This document shows positions 52,987-64,000 of a DNA stretch of 64,000 nucleotides, in pieces. The stretch is from Prostheceraeus crozeri (taxonomy: Eukaryota > Platyhelminthes > Polycladida > Euryleptidae), in the NCBI GenBank assembly GCA_907163375.1, contig CAJQUW010007039.1, positions 62,001 through 126,000 of the forward strand, given 5' to 3'. Both the position numbers and the translations under genes were made by a program. The notes beneath the pieces were generated by a model, which was not told the DNA's origin, searched no databases, and saw only the letters and a program-made list of their open reading frames with translations. Position 1 is the stretch's first letter. Each line of letters begins with the position of its first letter.

Positions 52987-55410
52987 AGAATGTTACAGGG
53001 ATACATTTTTGATAAATTATTGGAAGCAATTCAAGTTCGATAACATAAAATGTTCGCCGCTCACGTCTGTGTAACAATAACAGCAGTCTTAGATGCGAGT
53101 TCTAAAATTGACAGCATCATGGACTGTGTCGCAGTTGAAACAGACATTGATGAAAAATTAAATGACTTACCATGTCTTCAGCCTCCATCTAATAACAGAA
53201 AACTTGAACACATCAGCCCGTTACATGACTTTATGGACGGACTCGATGAATCGATTTGGTTAAATCCATTCATATTTTCAGTTTTGATTGTTGTAGGACA
53301 GCGATTCCGTGCAGCGATTCTTTCTCTGAAATACGCAATAAAGATTTTGTTTTATCAGCAAAAAACATAAGTTTGCAAAACATCTTTCGAATGGCACAAA
53401 TCGTTAACATTCATAGTATATTTTAAAAACAATTCACATCATTAAAACATTTACAGACAATTTCAGAAAGTCTTTTTCTTAGATAATGAAACAGAGTTTT
53501 AAAAAGATGATGGGACAATTCATAGATACATGGATTTGCACTCGATTTGCATGAGGACTTAACATGGCACAATTAATCCACATCCGACTGGTTCAAATTA
53601 CACTCATGTGGCACTTTGGAGGAAATAAAAAATAGATTTTCGACAAATGGATGCACGCATAATCATAACATATTGCATGCACTAGTCCATAAACATTAAG
53701 AATTGTGTACACGTACGCATCTATAACAGTAGTCTCAGCAATGATAATTAAATTATACCCGCGACTGGCGATCGATGTCATTTACCACATAATATTCCAG
53801 GATTACAAAACATTCGGAATATGCAAGCCTGTAATTATGATAAATTATCTTAGGCGTGAGGAAGCAATCTGAATCGGATAGAATTCAAGAGTGAAGAAAT
53901 TCGCAACAAATTAATTGATATCAGATGACGCTATCGTTTTATTGACAACAAAGATCATTTTTCTTTTCTTTTTTGTGATTTCATGAAGTTTCAAAATGTA
54001 AATCATATAATTTCGTGAAAATACGTGTATAACTAATACAGAATTAATTCATTTACACTTAGGCAATGAAAGGAGTATAGACATCTCACCTGTAAGCTCT
54101 GGCAATTGGTAATATTAATCCAAACACATTTTGTGGTCAGAATGCATTAAACTATCACGAGATGACATTCAAAGCCCTGGTTTTCAGCGACGAATGTAGG
54201 AAATAGAGTCAAGTCACTAAATATGAAGTAAACCAAATCACAAAATGTTTTGTAAGATGATAACGGTAAAAGCTTAGTCGGCACTTGAAAAGACAAAAAA
54301 AAATGACCTGTATTGATTGTGTGGAGAGGAAATGTGTTTCGCGGAATTTAGTTCCTCTAAAATGTCAAAGAAAAAGATGGTGATCAAGAAGTCGTTAAGA
54401 AAATTTGGTCTAATTAAGAGTTACGTTTTTAACTAAAAAAATATGAATAGGACAAATGAATTTCGATGCGCAGAGTACCCAGGAATGAAATGAAAGACCG
54501 TTTTGTCACGTTTCGTTTCTCGCTGTACGTCATGTGATTATGTGACGCGTCGAGTGACGCGTCGATTGAAGGTCGGGTGCGGGATCTGTGTCTATCTCTT
54601 TCGGAAATGAAATGGTATGAATGAACATGTAATACACTGACGCTCACGACCGCGACACACGACGTAACCACGACGGCACGACTGTTTCGGTTTCGGTTTG
54701 CATTTGCATTTAATTTGTAATTATCATAATTTCGCATTGCGTAGGTGATCGCATCCATGAATCGGATGATATCTGAATCTTTCTGATATCTTTGTCTTTT
54801 CCATTTATTCAGACATCGACATCGTGACCGAGTTTTAAGAGTAAAAATTGGTTTAACAAAAATTTACAATTATTACGATTATTAATATAATTAAACAACT
54901 ATATTAATAATAAGTATCGTGGCATGCCTCTTTAATTTTAAAGTTATTTTTAAAATTTTAAAAAAAGTTAATTAACAAAACGAAAAAATTGAAAAAATAA
55001 CAAGTATTAAACCAAGGGTTTCATTACTCTCTCAACGTTCAATTAATGTGAAGAGTAATACAAATGTTAATGTGAATTTTCATTTGATGTGATCTGATTA
55101 TCAGAAAAACTTTGATGAATGAAAAAAATAATACATTATTGATCAAAGGATGAATGAAATGATTGAGAATGAAAAGGTGAACGAAAAGAAGACGAAAAAG
55201 ATAAATTGACGAATACATCAATTCAAAGAAGATTAACTAATAAATAATCATAAATAATAACTAATTTTATCAAGATGGTTACCGACCCTTTCTTTAAAAC
55301 TTCAACCCGCTTTTGTGTCTGGGGAACTTATAATTTAACCGTATTGAATTAATACTAAAACTTAATACTAATTTGAACACGACGGAAAACGTTTCAATGT
55401 TGTAGGGGAT
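52987..55410. other. Gene-free stretch
   Basis: A 106-codon plus frame at 53050-53370 has no recognised domain and no splice context. 54850-55030 is extremely AT-rich. The CG-containing segment at 54530-54590 (GTGACGCGTCGAGTGACGCG) is a small tandem duplication. Confidence 0.4.
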
Positions 55411-56219
55411 AGTAGGTAGAGTGTCGGCTCAAAAAGTATCTGTATACAATGAAAATTTTTATATCAAACGACTCAGTTTTTTGTGGAGATTACGTTCATG
55501 CAGTCCAAAAAATTATTTAAGCAGTTTTCAAAATGCTAAAATTTGGCAAATTCATGATATACTACCGACATGAAGCCCCTTTATAAGTAGCATGAAACAA
55601 AATGGTTATCAAAAGGAATGATTGTTTGCTAATAAGAACCTTAATTAAACGGAAATTGAGCTGATAATCAATGAAACTTCATAAGCCCAGTCCCTGCAAG
55701 TCTTCAAGGAAAAGTTGAGATCTTTTTAAGAGGTTCTTGGCTAATATTTCATGTTTTTTAATTCAATTTTCAGCGGCATGATTTTATAATTCACAAGGCG
55801 TCATTTCTCGAATCCGAATAGTAATGTGGACCCATTGCAGTTTCTTTGATTATGATGTTTTGCTTTTTCAGTAGCAGTTTGTGATATGACCACACTTAAG
55901 AAAATAATCTTAATATAATAAAGCTGAGGTCTAATGGTAACCCATCGAATTGCTAATTATTTGACAAACTTATTACCTCTCCCAGTTGTCATGACATGGA
56001 TGATTTGTGGAATGATATTCCTCATGCTATTCCTTATTCTGTATTGCTATCATTATCAGGCAAATTCGTTTACATTTCTCCAAAGGTGTAAAAACTGCAT
56101 ATCTCACAGGTGGTACTGGGTCTCGAATTGAACGACATGTTCATTAAATGAAATCGAACTGTATACTCATTGGGGATTAAATAAATGCTGAGTTACCACT
56201 CTACCTAATATACCTACTC
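55411..56219. mobile_element. Non-autonomous TIR element, copy 1 (~0.8 kb)
   Basis: Starts AGTAGGTAGAGTG and ends CACTCTACCTAATATACCTA, so the terminal ~12 bases are inverted. The interior matches 62876-63722 in the same orientation (for example GACATGAAGCC then TTATAAGT; AAAAGTTGAGATCT; CCCATCGAATTGCT). No coding frame. Family not identified. Confidence 0.7.
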
Positions 56220-58140
56220 TATGAAATTGTCTTTAAGTCACACACAGCTAAATTATATATTTAAATCACCATTTCATATATCAGATAACTGTAGAAGAAG
56301 TCGAGATGTAGCTTCATTTCCATTTCACGAATTTATTAAACAAAAGATTCACTTGCACATATGGGTCTCCATTCACATCGACACATTTCTAGTTTCTCAA
56401 AAGCGCTAAAATCTTTTACTCAATGAACTGCGGAAATGTCTCACAAACATTATCGTCATTAAAGAGCAAAATTCTCACACTTGCCTTACATATCCATCAA
56501 TCCATTTTCAATCTGTTTCTAAATCATTGGTTTTACTTATTGTGACGATGAATTTTTATGTTTCAATTATTCGATCAAGTTCAGCCTAATTTCAATGTGT
56601 CACAGTTGGTGTCATTCAAGAGTGTTTATGAAATGCACTTAAGATTTAAGAGCTTTGGACAGATGTTTATTGCCTACTTGAAAGGGATTTCTTTTGTACA
56701 TAGACAACTTCAATCACAGCTTGCATTTCAGAAAATGAAATGTTACATTAGAATTTGTCAATAGCTGTAAATATTTTTTCTTTAAATTATATCATCAATG
56801 ATAGCCGAAGAAGATGGAGATAGCAATTACCGTTTTATTCAAAACCGATGCGTAGCAAGCATTACGGGCCATCAATCACTTTCTTAAGAATACTAGGTTA
56901 ATTTTTAATTATGCGAACTTGAATAAATTTGAAATAAAGGTGTGAAGGGGGATGCAGTGCAGAGGCCATGAGTCTCCTAGACTTTGTGAAACATTTATAC
57001 TCGTAATTGCGATTGAAAAGGCAAGTTAAAAAGTACTTTAGTTCGAAAGTACAGCCAAAGCTCGTTAATTAAGGACATAAAATCCAGGCTGTCAATGTCT
57101 TAATTATCGAAAGTCTTACTTAAACAGTAGTTTATGCAAAAGATACAAAAAATGCCACAGCCGTATGATCTTAATTAACCGAAATCTTAATTATCCGTGT
57201 TCGAATTAACGAGCTTCGACTGTAATTCATTTGCAAAAATATAGTTAAGTTAAGCAAAATGTGACATGCCGACGGCGGCCAGCGCCTTCTTCACGGTCTA
57301 AGTTTAAATTATACTATTTTATAATGCATAACTTTACTTCTTCTCTTCTTGAAGGCCAATATACATGACATAACATGACATGACATGGGTTCAAGATTAC
57401 AGCTTAGAAATCAATAACAGCTTTGCAGATTTATTTTCTAAAATGTGAAGCTAGAATACCATGATGTTAAAAATGTCGCGGGGCAAAATTAATTATAAGG
57501 GCCGACAAAAAAATTACTCATTCTGAGACGATAGACTTGTGAAGGTAATGTGCTTTTATCGTCTATGATCATTATTATATCGATTTTATTATTATAATAA
57601 TTTTATTGTTTTATCATTATTATTATGCATGAGTTTTTTTATGATTATTATTTTTATTGAGTGGATGTTAATTTTGTTTTATGGTTGCTTTTATGATGAT
57701 ATGGTGAATATTCCATGACAGTGAATATGAAATTAAGACTTTTGAATGCATCAGCTGATTGCTTTTCGAGATTCATTGTCTGAAAATGGAATTCAAGAAT
57801 TAGTTGTATGATATGCACTTTGTCATCAGAACGCCGAAGGACGGTACCTGTAGACATCGTTCAAGTTGTTGCTACGACAATATCCAAAAGACTAGAGAAT
57901 AAAGTGAGGATGGTAATCAATCATCTTGTGACTGACATTTACCTTCTGAATATTTTTTATTCAAGTATTCTGAGGTACATACATATGATTAACAAATTGC
58001 TCCTTCATTACCCGTTTGAAGGAAATGTCAGTTACAATATAATCATCCTCCTCAAGATCTCTAAAATTGTCCTGCTGGGTTCCCTACCTATACTCTATAT
58101 GTAGGATGGAATCCTATTGGATGCATAGTGTGTTTTATAT
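56220..58140. other. Gene-free stretch
   Basis: No gene supported. ATTATTATT-rich stretch near 57560-57660; short CATGACA repeat near 57365. Frames at 56221-56409, 56558-56764 and 57808-58104 have no domains. Confidence 0.4.
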
Positions 58141-58149
58141 TGCTTGGGT

Positions 58150-58746
58150 TTATGTATCGCTTACACTCATCGGAATTTCTCCATAAAAAGTGCAGAAGCT
58201 GTATTTTCCCAAAAACATTTTGAGAAGAGATATAGTTATATCGAACAGAATGGAACCATCAAGACATGTTCTTCCATCCAAAAAGCTTTCATTCAGATGA
58301 GTCACAATTAAATTAAGACATGACACGGTAAAAAATTCGAAGAATCCAGGAAACGGAAGACGCCAAAGTTCAACAACTACCCTAATTAGGTTGCTTAAAG
58401 TCAAGAGGGCATGAATATAAATCAATACTAATAACATAAAATAACTTACCCCAATACAGAGTGGGAAGCGAAACACATACAATGGGTAGTCGACCCAACT
58501 ATTAAATGGATGGGAAATAAATTAAAACTTATAATCAATTTTGTTTGCAATTAAAAACAAAAATGAGAGCTCGGCATGAAACATGACGAGAAGCTGACCA
58601 AAAGTTATGAATGGTGAAAGCCAAGAAACATAAGAAACCAAAATAAGATCGCTAAGTACGGGAACCATGTGGGGAAGAACTAGGTGGCTGCACAAAGCAA
58701 GATTTCCAATCACAATCAAAGAACAAACAGTGGAAGCAACGTCCAC
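58150..58746 (-). pseudogene. Decayed membrane-protein-like frame
   Basis: Two minus-strand frames in the same phase, separated by one in-frame stop, carry several hydrophobic segments: VCSLIVIGNLALCSHLVL, VSYVSWLSPFITFGQLLV, ELSFLFLIANKID, then RFPLCIGVSYFMLLVLIYIH and later LLKMFLGKYS. The spacing recalls a multi-pass (7TM-like) receptor. A GGGTAAGT donor-like site falls inside near 58450, so part may be intronic. No diagnostic motif (DRY, NPxxY) is seen; chance hydrophobic AT-rich frames are a real alternative. Confidence 0.2.
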
Positions 58747-58749
58747 TTT

Positions 58750-59734
58750 GATTCATTGGATGGTTGTATTCATGACCACGTACCTCATTCGTTGTTAAAA
58801 TCAAAAGTCCCTCTGATCACACACTGCTACTGATTTCTCTATTTTAGTAGTGCATCACTTTAGCACGTGTCTTATTTAAGTTTGTGGATTCTCGACAAGT
58901 ACATCTCACTTTTGTCCTTTTTCTTCGATGCTTCTCATCGACATTTGGCATTGTCTGTCTCCGGAAACAACTTTTTTTGGTGCGTTTCAGTCTTTAGCTT
59001 CACTTTCTAAGCAGAATTTTGCATTTTTCTCAAGCATTTTCCGATCATCTCAGGTCTGACGGATACTACGCATGTTATTTTTGACATTCACATGATTGCT
59101 TCCAGCGATTTCTAATACGGTACAAAAAAAAGCATCTATTTTTCAGATCGTGGCTGAAACAAGCGCCAAAACGGAACATATCGCCAGATGGTAGATTCAT
59201 CCTCATGTAAAATATTTAAGTCGGGAATAAGTCACAGAAAGGATGACATATTTGAGACATTATTTCTCGCATAGGTGACTTCTTGCATTCAAGGTGAATA
59301 CATTGTCTATTTTGGAATAGTTTCTGTGCAATTGATAGTCTAAAAGAAAACAAATCAATGAATAAACATAGCTATTTAAGCATATAATGCGAATAAGTAA
59401 ATGGTGGTATACTTTCACTGTGAGCTTCAAAAACTAAGTCGATTGACCAGTAGGTCTTCATATTGCACTCTTCAAGTCTTCCCATTAAGTCTTCCTCTTA
59501 ATCTCTTGGATTCAACCCAACACTGGGAGTTCAAATGCACAGTCTATTTAGTCTATTTAGAAGCGTTTCAAACTCTATTTGTGCGATAAGCAAGCAACTG
59601 GAATGCTAGGGACTAGACATATTCGAAGCGCTCTCATGGACTTCATCTTGCATCCTTGCACAATTCGATGTTGTAATTAATAGTACTCTTCGCCTTCCCT
59701 ACAGTGATGCTGATGTCCTGCGATGGAGCCCGTA
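58750..59734. other. Gene-free stretch
   Basis: Nothing supported. Confidence 0.4.
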
Positions 59735-59805
59735 TCTGCACCCTAGCAGGCATGTCCGCAAGCTTGCCCGAGTCCACACCGTTGCCAGCATTGCCGCTGT
59801 TTAGT
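59735..59805 (+). repeat. Coding-like repeat remnant (HPSRHVRKLAR)
   Basis: Matches 12880-12965 at nucleotide and protein level (CACCCTAG, GTATG or GCATGTCC, AAGCTTGCCCG), ending in a stop (TAG). Confidence 0.45.
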
Positions 59806-59883
59806 TATTGCTCTTGAGCTTGGTATGTCAAGTTTCTATCTAACGTTGGTTTTTTTCCGAGCAACTTGGAAGCTGACAATGCA

Positions 59884-60672
59884 GGATGTTTTCACATAGT
59901 CCGGGAGCTACTGACACTTTCTTCCAAAATTCGCGCACAAAGGGCTTAATAGCATGGATTTGTAGATCTTGAAACGCTGAATACAGAATTCAAATTCTTG
60001 AGTGTCACAGCCAGTTACCAATTCATTTCGGTTAAAGGCAAGGTTAAAAGAATCTCATTGGATTCCAATGGCATAATTCAAGGAATATCTATGGATTGTG
60101 AAACACTTGGCAATTTTCGTACATTTTCTTTTGCAGAAAAGAAACTATTTATCAGAATGCCATGAAATTTGAGACATGATTGAGTTCAGAACATCAACTT
60201 CGATATAAAAGTTGAAGTCAGTCACATGATTCAATATTTGATGTCTGAGAGCCTCTACAAAATGGGTAAATTTCATGTTTTGACTTAATTTTGGCGATTT
60301 TACCCATTTTGTAAATGCTCTCAGACATCAAATACTGAATCATATGACTGACTTCAACTTTTACATCGAAGCTGATGTTCTGAACTGAATCATATCTCAA
60401 ATTTCATGGCATTCGGATAAATAGTTTCCATTCTGCAAAAGAAAATGTACGAAAATTGCCAAGTGTTTCACAATCCATAGATATTTTTTGAATTTTACCA
60501 TTGGATTCCAATTGAAATCCTTTAACCTTACCTATAACCGAAAGCGACAGGCTGTGACACTCAAGAATTTGAATTCTGTATTCAGCGTTTCAAGATCTAC
60601 AAATCCATGCTATTAAGCCCTTTGTGCAAGAATTTAGGAAGAAAGTGTCAGTATCTCCGGTCCTAACATCTG
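59884..60672. repeat. Giant hairpin / long-TIR element (~790 bp)
   Basis: Arms of ~385 and ~375 bp (59884-60270 and 60298-60672) are reverse complements at ~90% by eye around a 27-base loop at 60271-60297. Shared words: CACTTGGCAATTTTCGTACA, TACAAATCCATGC (reversed), AAAATGGGTAAA. No coding content. Consistent with a MITE made almost only of TIR, or an inverted duplication. Confidence 0.85.
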
Positions 60673-61762
60673 ACATCGCAGAATAATACAAGCTACATTA
60701 TCGGGAAATTCGTTGTCGGTATTGTCTCACAATGACAATGAGAAACATAAGTTGACGTCAAACGTTACAAGTCACACACGCATTTTGCATCAAACCCAAT
60801 CAAATTAGGGAATATCAAAATCCGTAGAGGAAGTCAAAGTCCTTTTGTCGTGGTGATAAGCCTATAACACGCTTTGTCAACATCTCGGTGTACGAAGTTG
60901 ATAGGTGACGATGGGTCGATGCTCAACCATTAGATATATATATTATATAGGCCTATTCATGTTGGAGCGAAATTCTAAAAATGCCATCGCTTACAACAGG
61001 AAAATAAGGCCTCTATGCAGAACATTAACATAGACCTAGGTCTAGCCCTCAGAAATAGCGACTAGGAATACGATGTGAATAAATTCGATAGTAATTAGAT
61101 TCTATTATATAATATTCTTGGCATGCATTAGGCCTACGTCATGTCTGACGCCATGAATTCCTAAGTGCATATCCACTGATCGGGGATGAATTCGCAGATT
61201 AAGCCATTATTGTACATGCGTGCTCCCGTGCTCGCAGCCGAATGCCTTCTGCCCGCAGCGGTCCCCACCCCAGCTGATGTCGATGGTATTCTGCACATCT
61301 CTAATGTAGGAAGCTGAAAATCAAATGATTTTAACAATTTTGCACAACCGTTTTATTTTTCATCAATTTTTGAAAGCTCCTAGAATGATGTTTTTTGGTA
61401 CATAAGATAGGTAGGTATGCAAACCCGAGGCGACCCGAATTTGGGCCCGGTTTTAGAAGAAATTTTTTGTTTGCATTTGCGGGTTGCTGTATTGAAGAAA
61501 TGCATATTTCGCTTACAACGCTTGCAGACAGTTAATTTCTCGTGTTCTAAAATGTTATTGATCGAATTCACTTCAAGAACGATATCGGCAATTAAATATA
61601 ATAGCCTAAAATGATGAATGAAATTTTTCATTTAACCATCTAATTACCGTGCGGTCGCTAGCGACACTAAAGTTTCATTTCCGATCGTCAAGACGTTTAA
61701 AGCAGAATCAGCCGGCCTAACAATGAAGCACTGACCGGAGAAACAGAGCATCAGTTCGGACT
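60673..61762. other. Gene-free stretch
   Basis: No gene supported; overlapping frames at 61380-61631 (minus) and 61417-61614 (plus) are without domains. Confidence 0.4.
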
Positions 61763-61800
61763 GAGTATAAACAAGGTTCATTTATTTATTTATTTAAATA
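61763..61800 (+). mobile_element. SINE 3' tail fragment
   Basis: GAGTATAAACAAGGTTCATT followed by TTTA repeats equals the 3' end of the SINE at 12.1 kb; the rest of the element is missing, as after 5' truncation. Confidence 0.6.
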
Positions 61801-62875
61801 TTGACCAGCAGGATTGTAATAAGACTTTGCGAGACTTGTAATAGGACTTTTGCATCCTTTTCCATTTTCCTTACGAATTAGAAAGTGAACTTTTGCGTCA
61901 ATTCTAACGTGTGCAAATGAAGACAGCGATTGTGTCTACAAGTGCCTCCGAAAATGGAGCTCGCTGTTGTTCGCTTCCTAGAGACTAAGAAAAATGAAAT
62001 ACACAATGCATATGGTGCGAAGTGCAAAGAATATTTGAGGATTATATTACGTATTCTTACGAGTGTTCAGGCGGACGCCCAACACTTAGTTGTAGTACAC
62101 TTGTGTAGTTTGTTAGTTGTAGGCCGACTCACTGTCATCTCGCATGTTTCCATCAGCATTGATTGCATGCATAGTCATAAAAATGCCGTATTCATACTTT
62201 TGAACAACTAATTAGCTTGCACTTTAGCATTAATTTGCTTGTGATGAATTCTGGTCAGGGTGTGCGTTTGGCTTGCATCCTTACTTCGGAAAACATTTGG
62301 GGTTGCTGGTGACCTCATCCATCATTAACGTTACATTTTTTCATTGTACTTTGAGGGTTAGCCATCATCATGCATTTCATTATTTACATATCTTATTCAA
62401 TAGTCAGCTAGGAAGAGACTTGACAGAGATAGCATCAGTAGATGTTAGCTAGATGTTTTGTTTTAGGCCTTTGAGTTGATTAATGAAATTTGAATAGGAA
62501 TTATGAATTCATCTACGCCTACTTCATAGAATCTTGCAGGTATTTCAGCTTCGTGTTGCTTCAATGCAAAGAAAAGATTAAGACAGATGCCATCCAGTAC
62601 AATTCATTTAATAATATTTCTTCACTGCATTTTCAAGGAAATGATTTTGTGCATACATGCGTCTTCGTGTTCGGGTTGCAGATCGTCGTGTCGGGTTCAC
62701 AGTCAGGTTGAAAGTTGTCAATCTGAGTCAATAAATTAGCATGCATGATTGACATGCGAAATTGATGCAATCAATTAATTGATAATTGAAGTCTTATGCC
62801 ATCAATCAATTGAAATTGGCATTAGTGAATCAATCAATTGAAACTCAATTAATTTGTAATGATCTCTGATAGCCA
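61801..62875. other. Gene-free stretch
   Basis: Frames at 61930-62211 and 62490-62711 lack domains. ATCAATCAATTGA words near 62.76-62.85 kb are related to the 8.3-kb array. Confidence 0.4.
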
Positions 62876-63722
62876 CTAAGTATAGAGTAAGTGCGTATCG
62901 ACTAAAAAAAGTTTCAGTATACAATGACATTTTTGCATCAAAAGATTCAGGTTTTTGCGGAGAATACATTGCTGCGGTATAAACATATCTGATCACTTTT
63001 AAGAAGCTAAATTTTTGCAAATCATTTCTGTGTCTGTATACCACTGACATGAAGCCACTTTATAAGTGGTATGAAACTTGTGGATATAAAAAAGAATGAG
63101 CACCTGCTAACAAGCATCTTAATTAAGCGGAAATTTAGCAGATTATCAAGGAAATATCATGAACTGCATTATAATACAGGTGTTAATGAAAAAGTTGAGA
63201 TCTGATTGTGCTTCCTTGCTGAAATTTCAAGTTTTTACTTCAATTTTCATCGACATGATTTCATGATTCACTAAGTATATGCTTCATTTCTTGAATGTGA
63301 ATGGTAATGCTGACTATTTTCCATCTTAAAGCTAATTATGATCTTTGTCTTTAATTATGATATTTTGCTCTTTCAGTGGCAGGTAGTTTGTGATATGATC
63401 ATGCACGCTCACGGAAATACTCATATTAATAGTAATATATAGTCAAGTATTACAGTAATAGATAGTCACCCATCGAATTGCTTTTTTAGTAAACATTTCA
63501 TCTCCGAGGTTGCCATGACACGGAAGATCTGCAAAATATTACTCTTCCCTCTGCATCGCTATCATGATCAGTCAAATCTGTGTAAATTTCTCCAAAAGTG
63601 CAAAAATTTGCATATCTCACTTGTAGCAGTGGGTCTCAACTCGAGTTCATTCAATAGAATTGAAACTATATACACATCGGGGATTTAATTAATACAGAGT
63701 TTACTACTCTACCTAATACATG
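62876..63722. mobile_element. Non-autonomous TIR element, copy 2 (~0.85 kb)
   Basis: Direct-orientation relative of 55411-56219, more diverged (~75% by eye), ending TACTACTCTACCTAATACA. Non-coding. Confidence 0.65.
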
Positions 63723-64000
63723 TACTTGCTTTATGCTACTAAGTTTACAGTAAGTTAATGCCAAGATCCCGTGTGCAAAGCTCACAGGATCCTGAAATTG
63801 CAATCCCTAGTCAGCAGCACTTTAAACTGAATCTGCAACTTTCGATTCTGCGTCTGATATGGGTTTCATTATATCCTTGTTTTGCACTTGCTGTTCTCTC
63901 ATCTCCTGATAACAAGATCAGTCAAATGTCTTAGCATGTCACTGGTTTGGACAAGCGATCCGTGATTCCCGGAGATACATCCGTGGAAGGAATGTTGAAG
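63723..64000. other. Gene-free right edge
   Basis: Nothing supported. Confidence 0.4.

Noticed and set aside
53050-53370. 106-codon plus frame with ATG
   Set aside because: No recognisable domain, no promoter or splice signals and a biased C-terminus; cannot be distinguished from chance.

Overview
The window looks like AT-rich, repeat-laden DNA of an invertebrate animal. The reasons are decayed non-LTR retrotransposon pieces, a tRNA-derived SINE, TIR elements and fold-backs, GT-AG introns of about 60 bases, and a Polinton. A marine, possibly deuterostome (echinoderm-like) source is a guess from the element families, not something the sequence proves. No complete host gene is visible. A short 3' terminal coding piece (possible BESS-type) touches the left edge, and a decayed membrane-protein-like frame lies near 58.2-58.7 kb.

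Layout. 1-22.9 kb is non-coding DNA with LINE fragments (0.8, 19.0, 21.4 kb), two SINE copies (12.1, 16.2 kb), MITE-like elements, nested palindromes (3.1-3.9 and 9.0-9.4 kb), a TC microsatellite and a degenerate TTAATTGATTG array. At 22,953-26,539 there is a 3.6-kb DNA transposon with 310-bp TIRs, a 4-bp ATGT target duplication and CACGGTG ends. It carries two reading frames: a Cys-rich protein resembling the RAG1 N-terminal region, and a DDE transposase with RAG1-like CxxC and HxxxxH zinc motifs. It fits the N-RAG-TP/Chapaev/Transib group of RAG relatives.

At 27,554-49,434 lies a 21.9-kb Polinton (Maverick), treated here as a virus-like fossil. It has AG-starting terminal inverted repeats and an exact 6-bp CACATT duplication. 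It holds the family set: protein-primed DNA polymerase B, retroviral-type integrase with chromodomain, packaging ATPase, adenovirus-like cysteine protease, a major-capsid candidate and basic core proteins. Several core genes are broken (roughly fifteen breaks in all) while others read whole.

The Polinton has unusual cargo. (i) Two near-identical 69-nt RNAs at 30,427 and 30,889 follow the nested double-pseudoknot plan of HDV-like self-cleaving ribozymes, each just downstream of a plus-strand gene. (ii) A full two-repeat TATA-binding-protein homologue is encoded at 40,611-41,156, next to two paralogous small proteins that may be PC4-like. (iii) Several of its genes share a strong TATATAAA/CATTCTAT core promoter. 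(iv) ATG followed directly by GTAAGT occurs three times, implying leader exons that end in the start codon. (v) It also has RING-finger proteins and a DEDDh-type exonuclease. Together these suggest an element that supplies its own promoter-recognition factor and RNA-processing ribozymes.

49.4-64 kb is again non-coding, with a LINE reverse-transcriptase fragment, a pair of ~0.8-kb TIR elements, a 0.8-kb near-perfect hairpin and an ACGTT-rich cluster. All functional calls come from reading motifs by eye; no database search was run.
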